64,000 nt of DNA. Origin: Girardinichthys multiradiatus (lineage: Eukaryota > Chordata > Actinopteri > Cyprinodontiformes > Goodeidae). The stretch is taken from contig NC_061805.1 in NCBI RefSeq assembly GCF_021462225.1, positions 30,087,958-30,151,957 of the forward strand, read 5' to 3'. Below are positions 37,370 through 49,030 of the stretch, in pieces; the first letter of the stretch is position 1, and every line of letters begins with the position of its first letter. Position numbers and translations under genes: made by a program. Below the pieces are notes generated by a model. It saw nothing but the letters and a program-made list of their open reading frames with translations. It made no database searches and was not told the DNA's origin.

Positions 37370-37570
37370 TTCCAAGTCTTTGAGTTTGGGAGGTCTCCTT
37401 GCCCTTACCCCAATCTTTATCTCCCTCCACAGTTTCTCTATCAGATTCTGGACTCTAGCTGGTCCACTTCATAACGTAAATATTACTTGCTGGTATAATG
37501 CTGGTAAATAAAACAAAATACTTTAAATGCAACTCTGCCAGGGTTATGAATAATTATGGTACCACTGTAT
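37370..37570 (-). repeat. Tc1-like relic with terminal repeat
   Basis: 37375-37470 resembles the same transposase segment as 16795-16900 (CTTTGAGTTTGGGAGGTCTC). 37541-37569 reads AGGGTTATGAATAATTATGG and ends CTGTA, the style of a Tc1 terminal repeat next to TA. The middle of the element is deleted. Confidence 0.5.
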
Positions 37571-37579
37571 GTTATTTAC

Positions 37580-39970
37580 CTGCTCAAAAACAAGGGTAAG
37601 ATATTAACATGTATTGAGTATATGCTTAATTTGTTATATATGTTATTTTACAATTTGCAATTCTTGTAGGTTTTCTTTTACTTTCACTGTTAATCAGAAA
37701 CAACCTTTCTGCCTCTTATCGACTATGGAGATGTCTGGTACTTTTTTTTTTAGATTAACTAGACGTCTTTATGTGCATGACACCTCACCCACTGGTATCT
37801 GTTTGGCTAAAAAGTCATTTCGGGCATCATTCGTTTAATTTTGACTTGTCTCTTTACAAGTAAACATGGACATTGCAATCTAAAAGCCATGAACAGTCTA
37901 CAATTTCACAGCCCATTGAAATGACTAAACTGGGCAAACAAGAATTCGGGTTTTGCATTGGATAGATTACAAACTAAATAGCAGCTTCAAACTATTGTTA
38001 CTGTGAATGAGTTCAAAGATATAGTAAAATTGTTGCAGTCCATTTCCTCCTATGTATGCAAGTGTTTTAAATCTAAGCAATTATTTATCTTGTTTCTCTT
38101 ATCTGTTGTTAATTGTTTCTGATATATTTATGTTGCTACCATCTTGACCAAGCCTTCTTGTAGCAGAGATATTTAATCTCTATAGGCCTATAAAGGTTGA
38201 ATAAAAGTTAAAAGTAAAAGAGGGTCCAACCCTATTCTAGCAAGTTGTACCCTGTTATTTTAGCCAGTTTTTTTACAAATATATATAATCATTATTCACA
38301 AATTACTAATATAGCTGCATATATTGCATTATCAGTCACTGAATGGGATTCTGATTTTTTTTTTTTTCACACATATGCTCCATATGCTTTGACTGCAGAT
38401 ATTTTCTACAATCTGTTCTTCTTGCATGCATTTGGCAGCCAAGCATTAAGGCTACAATCCAAACAGCTATCCAAAACATTAATCTTTCTACTGACCCAGA
38501 GCTGCCATGCTGGTATACTAATGAGCACTGCACACTGTGACAAACCATAAGAAACAATCCTTATATCTGCACTCCCATCACAAACAGACCCTATCTCAGT
38601 AGTGATGCTGTTTGACTGATTATGCTTTTACTATAGATCCCTGGCAAGATACCAGAAGAATTTATTTTCTGAATAAAAGCTTTTAACAAAGCAGGCTTCT
38701 TCACTTTGGACTGAATACAGTTCTTTAGTAAGAGTACATCTATCATGTCTTCTTTTCCCTAAGATTTAGATCACATTGAAGTATATTCTTATATGGACAA
38801 GTGTGGTCCCAGCACAAGAGCTTTTGTGGTTCTGAACAGCAATGCTACTTTAAAGTGCAATTACTTTTAGCCACTTTGTGAGCTATTTATATACAACCCA
38901 GTTTGCTACAGTATAAACTTTCAGAGGTTATAAATGAAAAACAATTTGTACTTTATTTTACAAGCAATGAAAGCTAAGAAAAAGCAGAATGTACATAGTT
39001 TGATCTATGACAAATGCCGCAGCTACTTAATTCTGCTTCAAACAAAGAGAAGATAGCAACATTATGTATGTAGAAAATAATAATTAAAATAGGCAGGTCC
39101 ATTTTAACTCCTTTCAGGTGCTTGCTTAGTTTTTTACCCTTTTCCTTTCTCCTAGTATCTACAGATTTTTCTTTTCAAAAATGTGTTAACTGCAATTCAG
39201 ATATTTTGTACAAGGTACATTTAATAAAACACAGTTGCCAAATAGTGTAACAGCAACACAATATGTACATTATCATTTGGTACATCAAGGCAATGTATAT
39301 AGTTTTGGTTCAAGAGTCAGGAAACTACAGTAACCAGAGGTAGCGGATATCAAATGGCATTTTTTTAGCAACATAATTTTTTTCCAACATCCTTTTTAAA
39401 TAGCCATAATAACTATGAATATGTGCTCTCTTTTCTCTTTTAGTACTTTAGAAACAAAACAAAATCGAATTATTATTATTAGCTATCAGTTAACTAGAAA
39501 GCTAATAATAATAGCTACATATTTGTATTTAGCTTTAAGTATAAAGATAAAAATCAGAGTCAGGGATTTAGACTATTTAGAATGCCTGGTCGGTAAAGGT
39601 TGCCTGTAATAAGAGTTTGCTTTCAGTGTTATAATCACCAAAATACATAATTTAGGGCATTTATACCCTCCTGTAACCCAAGCTTTGGTATGCCTTGTAT
39701 TTTGAATTTGTTCTAGCTTTTATGGGTTAGGGGTGAACATTAAGTGCAATAACCAAATACTATCTTCGAACATTGATAGCCTTTTGGAAAAAATATGTAT
39801 GTGGACACTGGGTTTGAGTTTCCTCAGAAGACAATCAAGACACCATTGTTTAACAAGGTGCAAATCTATTTTATTTCCAGCCTAAATACAGTTTTTAACT
39901 TGTCATGGTCATTGCTGCAAATTTAACTAAACATGAATATAGAAAAACAAAATTAGCAAAAGAACAAGCA
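37580..39970. other. AT-rich intergenic sequence, no gene recognised
   Basis: ORFs of 60-101 codons (for example 38245-38550) show no known domain and have antisense partners of similar length. No repeat was recognised. Confidence 0.4.
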
Positions 39971-39973
39971 TCT

Positions 39974-41013
39974 GTCAGGGTCTGTGGTTGGATAGGACCA
40001 AAATGCAGACAAGAACTGGGCAGCTGCATGATGAGAGCAACTTCTTCTTTTAATCAAAAAGGGTTTCAAAAAGCTGTACAAAATAGTTTTCCCAACCACT
40101 TACATGAGTCGAGCCAAAACTTACATTAATTCTCTCAGGTGAAACGTAGCACCAACAGAACTTAAACAGGGGTTGTGAACGGGGTAGAATGGAAAGAACC
40201 AGCGGAGAATAATTAGAATGACCAGGACTATGAGCAGGAAGAAGAAGAGAGTGGACCAATGAGAGGAAAGCTAAGGTAATCGGAGGACAAGTGGTAACAG
40301 GTGCAAGAATAGGCTGCGAAGACTGAGGGAATGAATGGTTGCTATGGGGACCGGACTGGGAGACAAAGGGATACTGGAGAAACTAGACTATGAAATAAAC
40401 CAAAGGGAAAACTGGATCAAAAGATAAACAACACTAACTCACAAAGAGTAGCAGGGACGCTGAGGAACAGATGAACTGACTACAAACTAAACTATGGGAG
40501 AAGGGACGAAATGACAAACTCAGGGAAACAGATCTAAGAAAACTATAACAACCTAAGATATAAGAACCTGGCAAATAAGAATTAACAAAAGAAACAATAA
40601 AGGAAACCCTAACTGAAAAAGTAAACAAACCCAAACATACTGACTGAAACTAACTGGGAGGGAAGCAGGGAAAGCGAAGACTAGAATAAATGCAAACCAA
40701 AACATAAACAATAAGTGGAACTAAGTATAGTGACAAACAATAACTGAAAGCTAACCTATCAGAAGGAACTGAAACAATAGAGACTAACACGAGGAACTAA
40801 ACTAGGGATAAAGCTGGAAAGAACTACAAATATAAAGGGAAACGAACACTGAGTAAATAATAACTGAAGGGGAACTAATGACAAGAGGAGGAATAGGGAA
40901 AATAAACTAATAAACTAGATGAATCCAGCAAGAAACAAATAACCTAACCATAAACAAGCACAGAAACACTAAACGAGAAACTAAACTAGAAAACCAAAAG
41001 AAGCAAGAGAACT

Positions 41014-41050
<37 letters not shown>

Positions 41051-41279
41051 GGGGAGAAAACCATTCTAAGTAATAAATAAATGAGAAAGCAACCAGCAAG
41101 GAAACTAAGGGTGAGGGGAGAAAGAACTACTAAAACTAGGAGGCAGGAGAGAGAACAAAACTATCAGGAAACAGAAGGAATAAACAAACATGACTACTAA
41201 ACACAAAGAAATAGAAACACCTAACTGAAGAGTAAATAAACACAAAACCAAAACAAAGTCCAGAATGGCAGATCCTGAC
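39974..41279. mobile_element. Non-coding element with GTCAGGRTCTG inverted ends (1306 bp)
   Basis: The left end GTCAGGGTCTG (39974-39984) is matched by the right end CAGATCCTGAC (41269-41279), an 11-bp inverted repeat with one mismatch. The interior carries no transposase. From about 40280 on, the plus strand is very poor in T, being mostly A, with G and C. The flanks (AAGCATCT left, AGCAGCAT right) do not give a clean duplication. Best read as a non-autonomous DNA transposon of a fish family; an LTR origin is not excluded. Confidence 0.5.
41015..41050. repeat. (TAA)n microsatellite, 36 bp
   Basis: Twelve TAA units inside the 39974-41279 element. Confidence 0.95.
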
Positions 41280-42050
41280 AGCAGCATCTCCAAAAACACT
41301 TTAGATATCCTTTATTTTTGCATGGATGCCAGTTATAGCTAGTTATAGCCAGTGCTTATTGGATAATTCAAAATCAGTTTAATCACATTTTTATCAATAT
41401 TCTGGTTTCCATATCCAGAGTCGAATCAGAATAAAATTAAAGGTCTTTTCTGCAAAGTATATACATATGCACCCATACATGGGAATCACAGAAGTGCATT
41501 ATTATTATTAGAGGTATTGAATAAAGATTTAGATGTGTAAGAACAACTTGCTTGGATTGTTCCTCAATGAATAGTCTTGGTGTTTCCTCTTCAGTGTCAT
41601 CTTTTGAGCCAGCAAACTCAGCCTGATAAGTTTAGTGTCATAAAAATTTGCAAAATCTCAAAGCTCAGATTGAACAATACCCTGTAGATATGTGTTGTAA
41701 ATTGGTCCTTTGCAAACACATTACGTCAGAGTGAAGACACAACCTCTTACAGAGCTCTTCACAGAGCTCCTGTGGTGGAGGATGTTTGATCAGCATTCTC
41801 AAGGGGTAATGCAAGTCAGACAAGTCCACTATCCCCAACAATTGTCTTCTTTATCAGCTTTAGTGATTTTGAAAAAATGGCTCTGGAAATTACATTAAAA
41901 AAAAATAAAAACAAAACAAAAAAACATTTGATGTCCTGTCACTTATTACAGTTGTAAACTATAGTAATTGACATTTTTGCAAACATTTGACAAAACTCTT
42001 TACTTTTTTATCAAGAGAAAGTCACCCAAGTTTAGCATCATAGTGGAGAT
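41280..42050. other. No feature recognised
   Basis: AT-rich sequence with a poly-A-rich patch near 41897-41925. Confidence 0.35.
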
Positions 42051-42340
42051 TTCTCTCCATTGACGGGTAGCAGGACACCTTGTATTGGCCGTGGCCATCC
42101 TGGTACGCCAGTTCCCAAAGTACCTTGGTGTCATCGGCATACTTCACGATGGTATTACTGTGATGGAGAGGAATTCAATTGTAGGTATAAAGGCAGAAGA
42201 GCAGGGGGCTCAGCCCACACCTTGTGGGAAGCGAGTGTTTAGAGTAATGGGTGTAGAAAAGTGGGAGTTCGCTCTAACCCTCTGAGTGTGATCACACAAG
42301 AAGTCCTTAATTCATTGTCAGGTGAAAAGTGGTAGACCTA

Positions 42341-43540
42341 CAGGGGTTGGACAATGAAACTGAAACACCTGGTTTTAGACCACAATAATTTATTAGTATG
42401 GTGTAGGGCCTCCTTTTGCGGCCAATACAGCATCAATTCATCTCAGGAATGACATATACAAGACCTGCACAGTGGTCAGAGGGATTTTAAGCCATTCTTC
42501 TTGCAGGATAGTAGCCAGGTCACTACGTGATACTGGTGGAGGAAAACGTTTCCTGACTCGCTCCTCCAAAACACCCCAAAGTGGCTCAATAATATTTAGA
42601 TCTGGTGACTGTGCAGGTCATGGGAGATGTTCAACTTCACTTTCATGTTCATCAAACCAATCTTTCACCAGTCTTGCTGTGTGTATTGGTGCATTGTCAT
42701 CCTGATATTGTTCAGGATACAATGTTTGAACAATTGGATGCACATGGTCCTCAAGAATGGTTCGGTAGTCCTTGGCAGTGACGCGCCCATCTAGCACAAG
42801 TATTGGGCCACGGGAATGCCATGATATGACAGCCCAAACCATCACTGATCCACCCACATGCTTCACTCTGGGCATGCAACAGTCTGGGTGGTACGCTTCT
42901 TTGGAGCTTCTCCACACCGTAACTCTCCCGGATGTGGGGAAAACAGTAAAGGTGGACTCATCAGAGAACAATATATGTTTCAAATTGTCCACAGCCCAAG
43001 ATTTGCGCTCCTTGCACCATTGAAACCAATGTTTGGCATTGACATGACAGACGGACAGTTCTGGTGGAAACAGGAGAGGTGCACATTTAATTCTGCCGTG
43101 TTTTGGGCAGCCGTGGTTTTATGTTTTTTGAATTCAATCCGGGTTAGCACCCGAACATCCCTTTCAGACAGCTTCCTCTTGCGTCCACAGTTAATCCTGT
43201 TGGATGTGGTTCGTCCTTCTTGGTGGTATGCTGACATTACCCTGGATACCATGGCTCTTGATACATCACAAGGACTTGCTGTCTCGGTCACAGATGTGCC
43301 AGCAAGACGTGCACCAACAATTTGTCCTCTTTTGAACTCTGGTATGTCACCCATAATGTTGTGTGCATTTCAATATTTTGAGCAAAACTGTGCTCTTACC
43401 CTGCTAATTGAACCTTCACACTCTGCTCTTACTGGTGCAATGTGCAATCATTGAAGACTGGCTACCAGGCGGGTCCAATTTAGCCATGAAACCGCCCACA
43501 CTAAAATGACAGGTGTTTCAGTTTCATTGTCCAACGCCTG
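42341..43540 (-). mobile_element. Tc1-like transposon with 31-bp terminal repeats (1200 bp)
   Basis: The terminal inverted repeats are 42341-42371 and 43510-43540, starting CAGGGGTTGGACAATGAAAC, with one mismatch between them. TA lies on both sides. The short repeats and 1.2-kb length distinguish it from the 1.6-kb Tc1 family elsewhere in the window. It is inserted in a LINE RT gene. Confidence 0.9.
42400..43354 (-). pseudogene. Tc1-like transposase, frameshift and stops
   Basis: The frame 42980-43354 gives the N-terminal helix-turn-helix region (EFKRGQIVGARLAG, then SRVMSAYHQEG). The frame 42618-42992 gives the first part of the DDE domain (FSDESTF, KHVGGSVMVWA, YQDDNAPIHTA). They are in different frames, joining near 42985. 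A TGA at 42618-42620 interrupts it just before QSPDLNIIEPLWG, which survives downstream and holds the final catalytic Glu. A further TGA lies near 42435. All three acidic residues are still encoded, but no full product can form. Confidence 0.85.
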
Positions 43541-44009
43541 TATGTCTGACAGGTTGGTCACCAACCTATAGGGTTAGATAGTATTAAATGCAGAGCTGAA
43601 GTCTATAAAGAGCGGCCTAGAGTAACCTACAGCATCCTCTGTAGACCTGTTCACTCTATATGCAAACTGATGGGGATTAAACATTGGGGGTGATACATGA
43701 CATAATTTGATTCCTGAAGAACTTCTTAAAGCATTTCATAACCACAGGGGTCAGAGCATCTGGCCTGTAGTCATTAAGACTCGTAATAGACTGGTTCTTG
43801 GCCAGATGCACTATGATTGAGGATTTCAGGCACGATGGAACAGAGACAGAGGCTGGTTGAATCTCCTGGTAAGGACTCCAGCCAGCTGGTCTGCATACTC
43901 TTTCAGTACTAGTCCTGAGATGCCATCAGCTCCAGATGCTTTGCATAGGTTAACGGCCCGCAACATGCATCTCACTTCGTGCTTCTCCACTGTGAAAGGG
44001 GAAGTATAG

Positions 44010-45530
44010 TTTTACTTGGTCATTTTGCCAACATCAAATATGTTTTAAATTAGTCAAACATCTGTTCTACTGGGGAAATAAATCAAGATTAAATAACTGT
44101 GATGCAAAAAAGGACAGATTGACATTTTATAAAGGTAGTCAGTTGTTTCAAACATCTGAAAACACTTTAGCATTTACATAAAGCTGCTAATATTTTTTCA
44201 GCATTATATTAATGAAGAACAGGATTCTATGTATTTTTAGGATTGCCTATCATCTTTAGTGTCATGGTTTAGTGGATAAACTCTAAAAATCTGAGTTAAG
44301 AATTTCCCAGCTAAAGAGACATATATTTCCCCTGAGGGTTGGTGGAAACCAAAAACAAACTGGGGAATATTAGTCTTTAATTTACAGAGGGACTAGGAGC
44401 TCACTCTATAAGAATGCTAATATTGTTCAGTCTCTGCTGGATGCCAAAAGAGACACATTTTATATAACTAGCTCATTGTATGTGCTGAAACGACCATTAT
44501 AAGTTCTGGCCTGTGTTTGTAACTCTTTTCCATTTCTGAATGGTTAAAAAGTAAAAGGAAAGAAAAATAGGGCTGAGTAAATTTAACATCAGGGTAAATA
44601 ATGTACAATGAGACGTTTCATTATTAAAGCAGCTGGTGCACAGGTTTACTGAGAAATTATGAATGAAATTCCTTTCAACAGTGATTGATGAGACACTACG
44701 TTTATACTGTATTCATCCAGCATTTGTCAACTTAATCAAAAGTGAATCCTTTTACAGCAAATATCTTGTGTTGGTATTAATAGAAATCTTACATTAATGC
44801 AAATAGAAAGGTAGATTTTTTTTAAAACCCTTTTTTTTGTGATACTTATAAAATAAAAATATGTAGAAGATTTTCTTTTTACCATCATAATGAGCGTAAC
44901 ATTACAGATAGAGAATAACATGACAAGACATAAAACAAGGAAATGGCCTCACCTTTCCTATATCTACAGTTAAAACAATGATTTAAAATAAAATAAAAAA
45001 GGAACCGATAGGTTGGACAAGTTTACCTTGCTGCTCTGCACAGTGTAGAGGATGGCATGATAGGTAAAAAAAAAATCTCTGGTGGGGAATTTCAGCAGAG
45101 TGGCAAAGATGTCACCACTGACAAATTCTTTTAAAGTTTTCTGCACATGCTTACCAAAGAAAAATATTATTTTTAGTTATTTATAGCTAGTGTAAGTGTA
45201 TTAAATTTCACCTTGTATCAACACGTTTCATAAATGAAAGCCATGATTTGTGTCATCTCAATCATGACTACAAGTATGGGTTGATAGAGAATCAGTTTAA
45301 AATACAGTGCGAGTGAAATAATAACATTTCAAACAGAAACAGCATCTGGCAAACTCTTATGCTTTGGGTGTGCAATATTGGGACAGCGATGTGAATTATG
45401 ACTCATATTATGTCAGTGCTTTTGGGTTCAATATTAAATTCGCAAAGTTGGTGGTTGTTTGCTGTTATTCTTAAAATCAACTGCAAATAGCCAAATGCAA
45501 CTAAATTTACATGTAAAATCCAAGTGGAAG
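44010..45530. other. AT-rich intergenic sequence, no feature recognised
   Basis: No ORF above ~61 codons and no repeat recognised. Confidence 0.35.
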
Positions 45531-46560
45531 GAAGCTGAGATTGCTGACCTCCAGCAGTTTGCCTACCGGGCAACATGTCGGCAGATGATGCAGTCAAATT
45601 GGGACTACAATTCATCCTGCAACACCTCAAGCACCCATGTGCGCCAGGATCCTGTTTGTGGGTTTCAGCTCGGCCTTCAACACCATTAACAAAGCAGACT
45701 CGTCTGTGAAACAGTGATGAGTCTGTAAAGAGACACGAGGTGGATCGGCTAAAACACTGGTGTGGTCGGAATTACCTTGAACTTAACCAACTCAAGACTG
45801 TGAAGAGGATGGTGGACTTTCGGAAAACACCACCTCCAAAGCCCCCCCTCTCACCATCCTCAACAACACTGCATCTGCTGTGGACCACTTCTGGTTCCTA
45901 GGAACACCATTTCTTGAGATGTATGATGGTCCTCACACATAGAAAATGTTTGAAAGAAGGCCCAGCAGAGACTGTACTTCCTGAGACAACTCAAGAAGTA
46001 AATCCTTCCACAGGAGCTGTTGGTCACCTTCTACACTTCCATAATTCAGTCTGTCCTGTCTTTGTCCATCTCAGTGTGTTTTGGCTCATCCACAAAACAG
46101 GACAGGTCCAGACTGCAACATTCAGGTCTTCAAATAGAACCATCAGGGCTGACCTTCCCTCTACCCAGGACTTATACGGGTCTAGGGTCAGGAAAAGGGC
46201 TGCTAAAATCTCTGCAGACCCCACACACCCTGCACATAAACTGTTTAGACTTTTACCTTCAAGTTGGTGCTACAGAGCGCTGTCTGCTAAAACCAGCCGC
46301 CACAGAGTTTCTTCCCCCTGACTGATTATCTGATGAACACTTGACAGAGTTCCAGAACAACACCATGCATACTTGTACTAATCTTACATTATCTTATCTT
46401 GTTAAGTCACTTATGTATATATGTACATATAACAAATGTTTGTTATTTCAATTTTTGTTTATAAAAAAAAAAGAAAAGTCTTCAGTAAGAGCAAAGTGTA
46501 CCAGAGTTAAATTCCGTGTTTGTGTGCACACATGTGGCAATAAAGCTGATTCTGATTCTG
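45530..46560 (+). pseudogene. LINE RT 3' half with (GATTCT)n tail, broken
   Basis: 45540-45690 has DLQQFAYRAT and, in another frame, a [16 protein letters not shown] block. 45770-46320 corresponds to the thumb and C-terminal domain (QRLYFLRQLKK-style DNA) but shifts frame repeatedly. It ends with AATAAAGCTGATTCTGATTC near 46540-46560, a typical fish LINE 3' tail. It may be the same family as 42060-44010, in the other orientation. Confidence 0.6.
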
Positions 46561-46569
46561 ACAGCTAAA

Positions 46570-47620
46570 TTAAATAATCAAAAAGGGTGAAATAAAAATA
46601 ATTTACATATTGAACAGTGTTTAGAGGTAAAATAATGAAAACTACTTGACCTTCAATCCATTTGGTGCCTTCAAGCCATTCTTTCTAACTCTATCAAACT
46701 CACAGAGAGAGAGACAGAATAGATTAACTTCACTTTTTTTTATCAAGCATGTGTTCCTTTATTAATAACAAAATTACATAGAAGACACTTGTAGGAATTA
46801 GAAATCAAATCAAAGTAAATCAGCTCTATCAGTGTTTGGGTTTTTTTGTTTTTTTTTCCTTTCTAAAAACAAACTTTTCTCATTATTTCAGAGTTTTCCT
46901 TATTCTGGTTGCAGGTCTCCAGACCTGACTTTCCAGAAATGTTTTCCTTTTTGTGTTACCTGTATGCACTTCACCTCACTGCTGCTTTTTCAGACTGTTA
47001 CACAGATATAGTTTCTTTTTATAACACTGACTCTCCTCCTGCGATCTGAAATCAAACAAAAAGCATCAAAGCAATTGTGACACTTGCTAACCTCTCTGTT
47101 TATCATTATTTGACTATATTATTCATCGACCTGTTCGTCAAGATTTTTATTATTCAAACCCTGCTGCAAAAACCACAACTGTTGTTTTGATTTGAAGAGT
47201 GAACTAAAATGAACGTTGTTTATTACTTAAGACTTCCATCTGTTGTCTATTCAATTTAAAAAAGATAAACCTGTTATCTGGATGATTCGGTAGGTGAAAT
47301 TTGCGTTGAAAAGGGAACTGACATGCACCAAACCTTTAAACACGCAGACACTTCAGTTTGTCCAAACACAAATGAACCATTTTTATGCTAAAATATGCAT
47401 GACACTAGGGCCTTTTTGCCTTACATTTCTAATAAATATGTGGCTTTAGAACACGTTTCTGCATAACCTGTTCATGTCTCTAATACTGTATACCTAATTT
47501 GAACCACATTTAGGTACATTCTCAACATGTGCATGTATATATATACACTTGACAATATGTCAACCCAAACTGCCCGGTACCGGACAGACACCTTGCTTTT
47601 TATGTTAAGACCACATTGAT
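46570..47620. other. AT-rich intergenic sequence, no feature recognised
   Basis: A few poly-T runs and a (TA)n patch near 47534-47545. Nothing coding. Confidence 0.35.
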
Positions 47621-48034
47621 CTGTGCACCCAAATGACAAAATGTTTGGACACAAATTCTCATTCAAAGAGTTTTTTTTATTTTCATGACTATGAATATTG
47701 TAGCTTCACACTGAAGGCATCAAAACTATAAATTAACACATGTGGAATTATATACTGAAAAAAAATTGTGAAACAACTGAAAATATGTCTTATATTCTAG
47801 GTTCTTCAAAGTAGCCACCTTTTGCTTTGATTACTGCTCCGCACACTCATGGCATTCTGTTGATGAGCTTCAAGAGGTAGTCACCTGAAATGGTTTTCAC
47901 TTCACAGGTGTGCCATGTCAGGTTTAATAAGTGGGATTTCAAGCCTTATAAATGGGGTTGGGACCATCAGTTGTGTTGTGCAGGAGGTGGATACAGTACA
48001 CAGCTGATAGTCCTACTGAATAGACTGTTAGAAT

Positions 48035-48244
48035 TTGTATTATGACACGAAAAAGAAGCTAAGTAAAGAAAAACAAGTGGCCATCAATACTTTAAGAAAT
48101 GAAGGTCAGTCAGTCCGAACAATTGGGAAAACTTTGAAAGTGTCCCCAAGTACAGTTGCAAAAACCATCAAGCGGTACAAAGAAACTGGCTCACATGAGG
48201 ACCGCCCCAGGAAAGGAAGACCAAGAGTCACCTCTGCTGCGGAC
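48035..48244 (+). pseudogene. Tc1 transposase N-terminal half (interrupted)
   Basis: Encodes KLSKEKQVAINTLRNEGQSV and VSPSTVAKTIKRYKETGSHE, the paired-type helix-turn-helix that binds the terminal repeats, then RPRKGRPRVTSAA. It is cut by element B at 48245. The expected ATG is shifted by one base upstream, so the gene was probably already defective. Confidence 0.85.
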
Positions 48245-48732
48245 TGTTGTGGAATTTTCTTATCAAAGTGGGTAGAAGTTGACTCATAACAAGATAAAAT
48301 CCGGACTTTGTCTTATAAGTTTTATTCAAAGGCATTCAGCGTTTGAAGACCCTGTCACTGAGGTTAGTCAGTGAAACAGAGCCCCGATCAACATTTACAC
48401 ACAGTATTTATACCAGAACATGACTGTGTTATCTCAACTTCCAAGAGTCTGTGTTTTATGACCCAAACCCTTCTTGAGTTCAAAGGTGACAAGGTTATCT
48501 AGGAACAGACCTAACTGCCCTTCCTGACATCATCCTAAATGATGGGTCTTAACCATTAAACTCTCCAGCATTGGAATTTAGAGTCCATCTGCTCTAAAAA
48601 ACAGAACACTAACAAAACACAGAGGTCAGAGGTGAGAGGTAGATGGAAGGTCACCTGTGGGTGATAAAACACAGAATCAAATGAGAGAGGTGAAGGGAAT
48701 ATCAGAGCACTTTAAAATAATTTTCCATTACA
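48245..48732 (-). repeat. 3' LTR of element B, 488 bp
   Basis: TG...CA ends. The minus strand has TATA-like TATAAATA at 48405-48412 and the polyadenylation signal AATAAA at 48321-48326, about 80 bp downstream, so U3, R and U5 can be placed. It is identical to 56744-57231 except at 48409 and 48425. Confidence 0.95.
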
Positions 48733-48744
48733 CTCCTTTCTTCT
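48733..48744 (-). other. Polypurine tract of element B
   Basis: The minus strand reads AGAAGAAAGGAG immediately before the 3' LTR, the usual primer for plus-strand DNA synthesis. Confidence 0.85.
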
Positions 48745-49030
48745 GATTACAAGATAATCACAAAACTAAAAGAAAATTCTACAAAACCATCACCCAAAGC
48801 TTATAATCCAAGTAAAACTAATAAAAGAAAAGAATACATAACAAATACATGTGTTATTTCATGGCTTCCTCTAAGATCTACTGTTCTCAAATTACAACCA
48901 AAACAAAGCTAAAACAATAAGGATAACAACACTTAAAAAAAAACTCCAAATCTCTATATATACCACTAAAATGCTGAACATCAGTAATAACTCCCCAAAC
49001 ACTTTAGAGTTAGCACATCATTAAAGCATC

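Larger units (their letters stand above)
42060..44010 (-). pseudogene. Non-LTR retrotransposon RT relic, split by a Tc1
   Basis: On the minus strand, 42080-42230 encodes LSPLLFCLYTYN and IVKYADDTKVLWEL (the catalytic Y-A-D-D box). On the other side of the inserted Tc1 (43541-44010) the frame-broken DNA encodes earlier RT parts such as [30 protein letters not shown] and a [12 protein letters not shown] block. The PQG motif and the following segment are in different frames. The family is in the CR1/jockey-like group but was not assigned further. Confidence 0.65.

Noticed and set aside
42858..43454. 198-codon plus-strand ORF
   Set aside because: It is the antisense of the Tc1 transposase N-terminal half and runs out to near the terminal repeat.
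45914..46321. 135-codon ORF as a possible host gene
   Set aside because: The DNA matches the C-terminal part and tail of a LINE; the ORF is out of the RT frame.
46500..46560. (GATTCT)n as an independent microsatellite
   Set aside because: It is too short and sits at the 3' end of a LINE, so it is the element's tail.
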